A stretch of 64,000 nucleotides of DNA. Source: Candidatus Hydrogenedentota bacterium (lineage in GTDB: Bacteria > Hydrogenedentota > Hydrogenedentia > Hydrogenedentales > JAGMZX01). The position numbers and the translations under genes are program-made. The first letter of the stretch is position 1. Each line of letters opens with the position of its first letter. The DNA lies in NCBI GenBank assembly GCA_029556545.1, contig JAKQEQ010000056.1:26951-90950 (forward strand), written 5' to 3'. Shown here one piece after another: positions 58,501-64,000 of this stretch. The notes beneath the pieces were generated by a model, which saw only the letters and a list, made by a program, of their open reading frames with translations, did not search any database and was not told the origin of the DNA.

Positions 58501-59864
58501 ATGGGGAGGCTTTCCGCCGGGCCAAGAGCGCGATAGAAGCCATCAACCCGCTGCAGCGGCCGGTCATCGACGATAACGGCAACGGCATCGGGAACGAGGC
58601 CGACGACGGGTTCGTCGCGGACGGTGTCCGGCCCGGCAGCGACTTCGAGATGCGGGGCCCGGGCGTGTTCATTGGCGACATTGCGCCGCCGCAAACGGCC
58701 TCGACGAATTCCGCGACCATCTGGCTGGCGGACGTGGCATCGAATTTCCCCGTGGATGAGGCGGGCGCGCTGATCGTGCCGCCGAACTTCCAGCGTCCGT
58801 CGTCGGACAGCGGGGACGAGCAGCCGGTAACCGGCCTCGCCTGGGCGGAGTTGACTTACAACGCCTCGATGGACCGGTGGCAGGCGTCATACAGCGGATT
58901 CAACGAAGGCGGCCTGTATCAGGTGCAGTACTTCGTAAAGGCAGGGGGGCTGTGGTACGCCTCGCCGCGCATCGGTTTCGTGGACCGCATCAACCTGGCC
59001 GACGCCTGGGAGGCGGATAATTCGGCGTCCGCCGCGAAGTGGATTCCGGTCAACACGGTGCAGGGGCACAACTTCCACGTGTCCGGCGACGAGGACTGGG
59101 TGCGCTTCACCTCGCCCGCAAGCGGCGCGGCGACCATCGCCGTGATTCAACCGCGCCTCAAGTGCCAGCCCATCGTCGAGCTGTACCGGGCCACCGACTT
59201 CAAGGCGGACGAGAAGGCCACGCCGGTTCGCACCGTGTCGAGCGCGGGTCCGGGCCAGGAGGTCGTCTTCAGCCAGACGTTCACGTCGGCGCAGCAGTAT
59301 CTGCTTCGCGTGCGGAACGCGACGGCCGGCGTCTTCGGCGAAGGCACCTCGTACCTGCTTCTGGTCGCGGTCGACACCGGCGGCATCATCCCGTCGTCGC
59401 TGCTCATCACGACCCTCGATAAGAATTCGGGCGCACCGCTTACGGGCGTCAATATATCGTTTAACAGTGTCGCCATCGGCCAGACGAGCACGGGCGGCGT
59501 CATTTCCGCGATCGTGCCCGAATTCGGCAATTACGGCGTGGTCGCGTCGAAGGCCGGTTACAAGACGGCATCGCAGACGGTGCCGGTGCGCACGACGACG
59601 GCTTCCGCCACGCTGCAGTTGGAACTGCAAGGCGGCGAGGGCGAAGGCGAGGGCGAGGGCGAGGGCGAAGGGGAAGGCGAAGGGGAAGGCGAGAAGCCGC
59701 GCTGCGGCGCGTGCGGCGTGGTGGACCCAAGGATGCCGGGCGGCGGGAATGGAAACGCCGCGATCTTCGCTATCAGCGGCATCCTGGCGTGGGTCTTCGC
59801 GGCGCGGCGGACGCGGCGCGGGGATATGGGGGTTTGCTCCCGCGAGCGGGAACAGGTCTCATAG
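55593..59864 (+). CDS. Giant secreted FG-GAP/C13-peptidase protein with (EG)n linker and anchor
   Basis: The 1423-residue protein starts at ATG 55593, which begins a signal peptide (MVRHVLLLGALLCGVCGAG). Residues about 60-720 hold FG-GAP/VCBS-like repeats (DIDLDGDTDFVFPN, DYDADGSMELLVQG, DIDADGDDDLFVGH), probably a calcium-binding propeller. Residues about 770-1030 look like a C13/caspase-type peptidase: His875 in YFIDHGQRD and Cys917 in VVIDTCEAASM form the dyad. A pre-peptidase C-terminal domain, a carboxypeptidase-regulatory-like sandwich, a (Glu-Gly)n linker, a Cys-containing turn and a hydrophobic helix with an Arg tail follow. It may cleave or anchor surface proteins; the substrate is unknown. 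Confidence 0.85.
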   Translation: MVRHVLLLGALLCGVCGAGVGEAPILVKPGAPPPADVSKAASLSFSHEIWGQTHKGEGYVYGPWSRTVGLTAVDIDLDGDTDFVFPNTIGNPQLMRNLGSANTFYPGGSKDLTFTGFPTNSVWGYGYDFEDVNGDKRPDMVAEIYRQTPSRRTLAAWFRNNGPDSNPTFSYQGILYTSPQQDRVAPIWVKFADINGNGLQDLFVCEGFIDEPSRHHRVFFLRNQGAPTAPSWANPVEIVELGNLLPDRIPRSALKAAEESAPSLPEYERPLTGFEKVDYTYALGDFELADWDFDDALDVMFYDRREGLKWIPNVGTETNPVWSSTLGNDGRSLYDHSVVDNISSSESSFAMRRNPKWASPGEEWSDDVFLSVNNLLKTYRYFYFFMGGTGYRIVQTRPLAYPAGQGISSFWDYDGDGDHDMFRIGINSSSPNASMLLFPNIGMPYAPIWGEYQVISGLSMGQGGPDNNGRQDNFTFVDYDADGSMELLVQGQDGRVRLYAANPPAVAGGLPTFELLDDNFGRILEPGDADILPMGIAAADFDQFADGMAEVFVCYYAQTGDEGGAKHVAGNFVMYDTYFDMTFEISGQLPDPAGGPLDVDLIENLAVCDLNRDGRPDLVVTIANSFSYNTTAHYYYRNEWSPEWPYMDFVYGGTLNVIQETDGAYARMPAFVDIDADGDDDLFVGHHHHTRPNSAMEHYQRFYRNSGDTGLNYWRRRAVAGQLWTLTWGGLYPDYSFMLNGSGGSIPGAGQYRAGLNAPCVDIIQSTNLGEDVRIFIDVFPPLTATQAKAIIVVGGEPGDGLYTTFRNLAGYAYHVLWAEGFTPASIRFFANGAYDATGDGTSDVYAAPTLANLQQSISQWARDTQKLLVYFIDHGQRDRFRVNTTEYLEAATLNSWLDTLQTGGQGPQVTVVIDTCEAASMLDDIKGPRRIGVASSGTGPLEGVALFDKSRYISFSLNFWVSIFNGSTYGEAFRRAKSAIEAINPLQRPVIDDNGNGIGNEADDGFVADGVRPGSDFEMRGPGVFIGDIAPPQTASTNSATIWLADVASNFPVDEAGALIVPPNFQRPSSDSGDEQPVTGLAWAELTYNASMDRWQASYSGFNEGGLYQVQYFVKAGGLWYASPRIGFVDRINLADAWEADNSASAAKWIPVNTVQGHNFHVSGDEDWVRFTSPASGAATIAVIQPRLKCQPIVELYRATDFKADEKATPVRTVSSAGPGQEVVFSQTFTSAQQYLLRVRNATAGVFGEGTSYLLLVAVDTGGIIPSSLLITTLDKNSGAPLTGVNISFNSVAIGQTSTGGVISAIVPEFGNYGVVASKAGYKTASQTVPVRTTTASATLQLELQGGEGEGEGEGEGEGEGEGEGEKPRCGACGVVDPRMPGGGNGNAAIFAISGILAWVFAARRTRRGDMGVCSREREQVS
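59634..59694 (+). repeat. GGCGAG/GGCGAA hexamer array coding (EG)n
   Basis: About ten 6-bp units encode GEGEGEGEGEGEGE between the last domain and the C-terminal anchor; likely a flexible acidic stalk and a length-variable microsatellite. Confidence 0.9.
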
Positions 59865-59893
59865 GACCCATGTAACCTATAGGACCTATGGGT
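59861..59893. repeat. ATAGGACC direct repeats within an inverted repeat
   Basis: ATAGGACC at 59861 and 59879 (18 bp apart), bounded by ACCCAT (59866-59871) and ATGGGT (59888-59893). It begins at the stop of the giant gene and could form a weak hairpin; no T run. Confidence 0.45.
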
Positions 59894-59945
59894 GTCGTTC
59901 GTGGCGGCCCGCCTGTCGCCCCTGGCGCGCTGCGTTATGCATTGC

Positions 59946-61007
59946 TCAGGGCTGCGTGAGGCTTTTCGCCTGGGACTCGGCATAGGCCCTGTAGGCCTCG
60001 TAGGCCCCGCGGGATTCCTCCTCGGCGGGTTGCGCGCGGCCACAGCGGGGCAACGGGTCCATGTAGGGGAAGTAGCCCCAATTCACGATAGCCTCGGCGT
60101 ATTTCGCGGCCAGCGCCAGCTTCTCCGCGAGCCAGGGCATCGGCGTAAAGCGCCAGGGCGCGGTCCCCGCCTGTTTGTGGCGGAGGTATTCGTCCCAGTC
60201 CCGCACATCCACTTCGCCGGTCTCGACGTTCAACCAGAACGCCGCGCCCGCCGCGCGGCACGCCCGCGCCGTCGCAGCCCAGAACGGCTCGCGCTGTTCG
60301 AGGGTAAAGGACGCGAGGTGCTCGCCGGAGTCCTGAAGCATCAGCACGTCGATGCCGGTCTGCTTGAGGGTCTCGCCCCACCACGCCGCGTATTCTTCGG
60401 GCGTCTGGTAGACAAAGCCGCGCCGCCGCGCCTCGTCGAGGAGGAAGAAGGGCGAAATGGTGACGACGGAGCCAGGGGCGGTCTCGTGGCACGCGGCCGT
60501 GACGCGCCGCCAGACGTCGCGCCAGTACGCGCTCTCCGCGAGGTTCTCCGGCGCAATCGGGTTGATCTCGTGGTTCAGATACCAGCCGTGGAAAGCGCGG
60601 CGGCGTCCATAACGCGCGTGGCAGCGGCGGGCGTAATCGGTCATCGTCGCGACCATGGCATCCGCGGTGGTCTTGCCGTACCAGCCGCCCTGCGGGAGGT
60701 CCACGATGACGCGCATGCCGGCTTCATCGGCCACGTCAAAGAGCCAACCGAGGACATCGCGCCGGGTCTCCGCCTGATCGGACGCCTCGGCGGCCCGCAG
60801 GAGGGCGGGCGTGTTCAGCAGCCATAGGAGATCGAAGCCGACGGCGCGCTGCGCCTCGACCGCCGCGCGCAGTTCCGCTTTGGTCCACGGACACTCGGGC
60901 TTGTCCACGACCCACCACAACGTGCCGCGCATGAGGGGCTGGATATCGGCCCGCGCCTGCTTGCAGCACAACAGGAACACGAGCGCAGTCAAGCATGCAT
61001 ATCTCAT
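59946..61007 (-). CDS. Secreted DUF4434-type glycosidase-like protein
   Basis: The 353-residue protein starts at ATG 61007 with GAAGG upstream. The signal peptide is MRYACLTALVFLLCCKQARA. A TIM-barrel-like pattern follows: RAVGFDLLWLLNT, GMRVIVDLPQGGWYGK, FHGWYLNHEINPI (the acidic residue after strand 4), IDVLMLQDSG, AAFWLNVETGEVD. This fits the DUF4434 family of exported glycosidase-like proteins. The activity is unproven. It is convergent with the giant peptidase gene, with an 81-bp gap. Confidence 0.75.
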   Translation of the reverse strand: MRYACLTALVFLLCCKQARADIQPLMRGTLWWVVDKPECPWTKAELRAAVEAQRAVGFDLLWLLNTPALLRAAEASDQAETRRDVLGWLFDVADEAGMRVIVDLPQGGWYGKTTADAMVATMTDYARRCHARYGRRRAFHGWYLNHEINPIAPENLAESAYWRDVWRRVTAACHETAPGSVVTISPFFLLDEARRRGFVYQTPEEYAAWWGETLKQTGIDVLMLQDSGEHLASFTLEQREPFWAATARACRAAGAAFWLNVETGEVDVRDWDEYLRHKQAGTAPWRFTPMPWLAEKLALAAKYAEAIVNWGYFPYMDPLPRCGRAQPAEEESRGAYEAYRAYAESQAKSLTQP

Positions 61008-61134
61008 TGAGAGACCTTCGTTCTCGCGGCGCGCCAGTTGCCGCGATCACCCACGACCGCAAAATACTGACCTTGACGAGAATAAGCCGCGGAATGCATT
61101 GTAAGGACGCGCACCCGTGTTTCTCCAGGCTGCT

Positions 61135-61165
61135 GAGTAAATTTGCTCAGTGTATTGAGTAAATT
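61135..61165. promoter_or_regulatory. Repeated GAGTAAATT operator-like site
   Basis: GAGTAAATT at 61135 and 61157, 22 bp (two helical turns) apart, with an overlapping imperfect inverted repeat ATTTGCTCA/TGAGTAAAT. It lies in the 320-bp divergent gap between 61007 and 61328; nothing else in the gap is recognised. Confidence 0.45.
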
Positions 61166-61327
61166 GGTGGGCGTCGCCACACACAACGCGGTTAAATGTT
61201 TGACTGGCAGGCAATTACCGATGATATCCCAGTCCGATTCTCCGCCATGTGGACAACGCGGCTGTTGGTGTATTGCGGCATCGTGGCTGATATCCTTCTT
61301 GATAGCCGTTCGCGTCTACCTCTATGA

Positions 61328-62152
61328 TTGGCCGTTGCCGGACGCGGCGGTGCGCCGACGAGGAGACGCGTCATCAGTATCGGGATTCCATATTCGCCGT
61401 TGCGCAAGTGCGCGGCGTGGGGGGTTCACCTGTTCACGGCGTTGGGCGCGGTGGCGGGGCTCATGGCGCTTGTGGCGACGACGGCCCACGAGTGGCGCGC
61501 GGCGCTACTCTGGATGGGCGCGACGATCCTCGTGGATTCACTGGACGGGACTTTGGCGCGGGTCGTCAAGGTCAAGGCCGTGCTTCCGGGTTTCGACGGG
61601 GCGTTACTCGATAACATCGTCGATTACTTCACGTATGTCATCGTACCGGCGTACTTTCTCTACGAGGCGCCGATCGTGCCGGGCCGTTTCGCGTTATTTG
61701 CGGCTGGCGCGATTACGCTGGCGTCGGCGTACCAGTTCTGCCAGGCGGACGCGAAGACGCCCGACCATTTCTTCCGGGGATTCCCCTCCTATTGGAACGT
61801 CGTGGTGTTCTATCTGTTCCTGCTGCAATGGCCCGAGTGGCTGAATCTCGCGGTGATTCTGGTATTGGCGCTCGGCGTGTTCGTGCCCGTCAAGTACCTG
61901 TACCCGAGCCGCACGCGCACGCTGCGTTCCTTGACTTGGCTGCTATCCGCGGTCTGGATCGTGATCGTGAGCTGGATCGTCCTGCACTACGACGCGGAGA
62001 CGCGCAACGGCGGCATGCGCACGCCGTTGTATCTCTCCTTCGGATACGTTCTCTATTATGTCGCGCTCAGCCTATACCTGAACCTGCGAGGCGGAGACCG
62101 CCTCGACGCCGGAGCGACGGAAGATGAGGAAGACCTCGGATCCATCGATTAG
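61328..62152 (+). CDS. pcs: CDP-alcohol phosphatidyltransferase, phosphatidylcholine-synthase-like
   Basis: The protein (about 270 residues) is an integral membrane enzyme with eight or so hydrophobic segments. The CDP-alcohol motif is VDSLDGTLARVVKVKAVLP, then FDGALLDNIVDYFTY (Asp70, Asp73, Asp95, Asp99), in the extended spacing found in phosphatidylcholine synthases. Together with HFFRGFPSYWNVVVFYLF this favours Pcs (CDP-diacylglycerol plus choline) over phosphatidylserine or glycerol-phosphate synthase. No start is convincing: TTG 61328 is the first in frame, and a GAGGAG is present near 61360 without a standard start after it. It overlaps the next gene by 29 bp. Confidence 0.8.
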   Translation: MAVAGRGGAPTRRRVISIGIPYSPLRKCAAWGVHLFTALGAVAGLMALVATTAHEWRAALLWMGATILVDSLDGTLARVVKVKAVLPGFDGALLDNIVDYFTYVIVPAYFLYEAPIVPGRFALFAAGAITLASAYQFCQADAKTPDHFFRGFPSYWNVVVFYLFLLQWPEWLNLAVILVLALGVFVPVKYLYPSRTRTLRSLTWLLSAVWIVIVSWIVLHYDAETRNGGMRTPLYLSFGYVLYYVALSLYLNLRGGDRLDAGATEDEEDLGSID

Positions 62153-63071
62153 CCGTCGCGCGATGCTCTACCGCACCGGCGCGGCGCTCGCCGCATCCAC
62201 CGCCGCCGGCGGCATGGGGCCCGCGTCCGGCGCGACGACGGAGACCGGGGATGGCGCGCCGCCGCTGCTGATCCCGACGTGGTATTACCAGCATTTCGAC
62301 GCGGATTACACGCGCGAACCGCCGGAGGAAGGGTTCGGCGGCTGGAAACAAACGACCCTCGAGTTCTCGCGCGATCACACGGCGGTGGTGGTGATGCATG
62401 CATGGGACGCGGGCACGGCAGAGGAGTTTCCGGGGTGGTGGCGCTGCGTTCCCTACATCCCGCGCGCGAACGCCGTGTTGAAGGAGGTGTTTCCGGGATT
62501 GCTGGCGGCGGTGCGCGCCTCGGACCTGCCGCTGTTTCACGTCGTGGGCGGTGGCGACTACTACAAGGAACTCCCGGGCTATCAACGCGCCCGCGCGATC
62601 GCCGGGCCGCCGGCGCCGCCGTTGCCGACAATTCCCTCGGACCCGGTCCGCGAGAAACTGAACCGGTTTCGGAGCGAACATGTCTTTGTCGGGCGCCATA
62701 ACGAGTCGGACGTAAACCGCGGCTTCGCGCACGTCGATTTTCCCGAGGAGGCGCGTCCCTTGCCCGAGGAAGGCGTCGCGGAGAACGGCGAGCAGCTTTT
62801 CGCGATCTGCAAGGAGCGGGGCGTCAATCACCTCGTCTACTGCGGTTTCGCCATCAATTGGTGTCTGCTGTTGTCGCCCGGGGGCATGGCGGAGATGCAG
62901 CGGTACGGCGTGATGTGTTCCGCGCTGCGCCAGGCCACGGTCGCGGTCGAGAACAAGGAGACGGCGCGGGACCAACTGTGCAAAGAGATTGCCCTTTGGC
63001 GGGTGGCGCTGGCCTTCGGCTTTATTTTCGACGTGGACGATTTCGTTCAGGCGATCAGCGGGAGGGATTAG
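62124..63071 (+). CDS. Tat-exported isochorismatase-fold hydrolase
   Basis: This 315-residue protein starts at ATG 62124 inside the 3' end of the phosphatidyltransferase gene. It has a twin-arginine signal (SISRRAMLYRTGAALAAST). Core strands TAVVVMHAWDAGTAEEFPG, LPLFHVVGGGDYYKELPG and HLVYCGFAINWCLLLSPGG follow the cysteine-hydrolase (isochorismatase-like) fold, with the Asp of the first strand and the Cys of NWC in the expected catalytic places. It may hydrolyse a small amide or act as a binding protein in the periplasm. The overlap suggests co-expression with lipid synthesis; a functional link is not evident. Confidence 0.78.
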   Translation: MRKTSDPSISRRAMLYRTGAALAASTAAGGMGPASGATTETGDGAPPLLIPTWYYQHFDADYTREPPEEGFGGWKQTTLEFSRDHTAVVVMHAWDAGTAEEFPGWWRCVPYIPRANAVLKEVFPGLLAAVRASDLPLFHVVGGGDYYKELPGYQRARAIAGPPAPPLPTIPSDPVREKLNRFRSEHVFVGRHNESDVNRGFAHVDFPEEARPLPEEGVAENGEQLFAICKERGVNHLVYCGFAINWCLLLSPGGMAEMQRYGVMCSALRQATVAVENKETARDQLCKEIALWRVALAFGFIFDVDDFVQAISGRD

Positions 63072-63081
63072 GCGGGATGGG

Positions 63082-63273
63082 TCAGGCGTGCGCGCCGACG
63101 CGGTGCTGTTTCGCGGCGACGAGGGTCGCGCGCTCCACCGCCAGGAGGGCGACGCTCTCGACGAGGCAGGCGGGACAGTAGGTGTGGCTTATCCGTGCGT
63201 CGCGAACCGGCGGCGCGAGGCGCCATTCGCCGTTCACTTTCGTCTTCTTGCAGACGCAGCATTGAACCGTCAT
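63082..63273 (-). CDS. Small zinc-ribbon-type protein
   Basis: The 63-residue protein starts at ATG 63273 with AAGGAGGT 8 bases upstream, which rules out the longer frame. Two CxxC knuckles, CCVCKKTKVNGEW and ISHTYCPACLVE, form a treble-clef or ribbon-like metal site. Small proteins of this kind occur widely without known function. It is convergent with the isochorismatase-fold gene (10-bp gap). Confidence 0.72.
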   Translation of the reverse strand: MTVQCCVCKKTKVNGEWRLAPPVRDARISHTYCPACLVESVALLAVERATLVAAKQHRVGAHA

Positions 63274-63374
63274 AAGCCGGACCTCCTTGTCCTGAGCGTC
63301 ATTCATCTACTACTATCGGCGGGGCCATCCCGGACTTGAGCGAGAGAATCTTTGGAAGAGGAAAGACACTGATT

Positions 63375-63791
63375 ATGCCGTTGTTGCCGCACCTGGAGAA
63401 GGAACCCGAGAACGAGCGGGAGTGGTTTGCCGCGCTTATCAGCATGGCGCGCTACCTGCGCGGCCCCGAGGGCTGCCCGTGGGACAGGCAGCAAAAAACG
63501 CGCGATTTCGCCCGGTTCGCCATCGAGGAAGGGCAGGAATTACATGAAGCCGCCGAGGCGGACGACAACGACCATATCGAGGAGGAACTGGGCGACTGTC
63601 TATTCACGTTGCTGGCCTGCGCCGCCGCCGCGGAGGAGGAAGGCCGGCTGACGCTCGAAGGCGCGATGCGGCGCATCCATGAGAAGATGGTGCGGCGTCA
63701 CGGACACGTCTTCGGCGATGAAAAGGCCGCCACGCCCGAGGAGGCGGTTAACGCCTGGAACCACGTGAAGGCGCGGGAGAAAGGCCGATAG
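63375..63791 (+). CDS. mazG: MazG-type nucleoside triphosphate pyrophosphohydrolase
   Basis: The 138-residue protein has the single-domain MazG size. Motifs: GPEGCPWDRQQ at the start of the domain, then EEGQE (ExxE pair) and EEELGD (ExxD), the Mg-binding helices, and a C-terminal VRRHGHVFGDEKAATPEEAV typical of the family. It hydrolyses NTPs to NMPs and PPi and is proposed to limit damaged nucleotides or alarmone. It starts at ATG 63375 (GAGGAAAG 12 bases upstream); TTG 63336 would add 13 residues. Confidence 0.92.
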   Translation: MPLLPHLEKEPENEREWFAALISMARYLRGPEGCPWDRQQKTRDFARFAIEEGQELHEAAEADDNDHIEEELGDCLFTLLACAAAAEEEGRLTLEGAMRRIHEKMVRRHGHVFGDEKAATPEEAVNAWNHVKAREKGR

Positions 63792-63821
63792 CAGGCCGGA
63801 GGGGAGGAATAGGGGAGTATC

Positions 63822-63848
63822 GGACGGATCGGACGGATCGGACGGATC
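63822..63848. repeat. CGGACGGAT x3 tandem repeat
   Basis: Three perfect 9-bp units after the mazG stop. A one-base variant of the same unit occurs three times inside the polyvalent gene at 49691-49717. Confidence 0.75.
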
Positions 63849-63936
63849 GCGAAGTAGTGCGATTACGAGTTGTCATGAAATCCTCCTGCGGCGGATTTCT
63901 CCCGCAGAGGATGAAAATGCGCGACGCATGTGGACT

Positions 63937-64000
63937 GCGCAAGCTTGCTTGCGCTCTTGTCCGGCAAGCTAGCTTGCTGGACGGGAAAGCTGGAGCAAGC
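63937..64000. repeat. Hairpin cluster built on GCAAGC, continuing off the edge
   Basis: GCGCAAGC-TT-GCTTGCGC (63937-63954), then GTCCGGCAAGC-TA-GCTTGCTGGAC (63959-63982, one G-T pair), then GCTGGAGCAAGC at the edge. This looks like an intergenic palindromic repeat cluster (REP-like). No gene seen from 63849 to 63936. Confidence 0.55.

Overview
The window comes from a high-GC, Gram-negative-type bacterium that exports very large proteins through Sec and Tat. Several families point to the Planctomycetota or a neighbouring phylum such as Candidatus Hydrogenedentota: a diheme protein resembling the alpha subunit of hydrazine synthase, a Tat-exported sulfatase, a DUF4434 glycosidase-like protein, NHL and ELWxxDGT propeller proteins, and a giant secreted protein with an (EG)n linker and a C-terminal membrane anchor. 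This placement is inferred from gene content only; no rRNA or marker gene is present.

Layout. 0-9 kb: the end of a pentapeptide-repeat gene, a large secreted carbohydrate-active-like protein, the diheme hydrazine-synthase-alpha-like gene, and a Tat-signal gene cut by an IS21-family element. That element keeps an intact istB and a scrap of istA. 9-25 kb: an FHA-GAF-AAA+-Fis sigma-54 activator, two dyad sites and a -24/-12 promoter in the correct enhancer geometry, a small Fis-type HTH protein, then a same-strand run of three anchored propeller proteins, a transmembrane Ser/Thr kinase with an outer CBM9-like domain, and an ELWxxDGT protein. I read this as one regulated surface-protein module. 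25-29 kb: a second IS21 relic with five 23-bp end repeats, and another large secreted glycosidase-like protein.

29-47 kb is the most unusual part, a dense conflict (immunity-type) island. It holds a TCAD9-like kinase-fold protein with a TPR domain, a canonical Nudix beside a degenerate Nudix, a protein with tandem nucleoside-deoxyribosyltransferase-like domains, and two TIR proteins. One TIR protein is membrane-anchored, with about 22 copies of a 32-residue YD-type repeat and a PDZ domain. It shares a strand and close spacing with a YbjN-like protein, a double-AAA+ Clp-like ATPase and a small protein. A RelA/SpoT-synthetase-TPR-SLOG-RyR fusion lies upstream of these. The parts suggest nucleotide-signal immunity: TIR enzymes acting on NAD, a SLOG/RyR sensor, an alarmone synthetase effector, and Nudix proteins that remove or read the signal. 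I do not recognise this exact combination as a named system.

47-52 kb: a phage or conjugative-element polyvalent protein (ddrB-ParB, MuF-C-like, HExxH zincin and LPD3-like regions) next to tRNA-Arg(TCT), a plausible integration site, so the island probably arrived by transfer. 52-64 kb: ordinary chromosome. It contains a secreted five-bladed-propeller protein next to a sulfatase, a giant FG-GAP/C13-peptidase protein, a DUF4434 protein, a phosphatidylcholine-synthase-like enzyme overlapping a Tat-exported isochorismatase-fold protein, a zinc-ribbon protein and MazG. The right edge carries short tandem and hairpin repeats.
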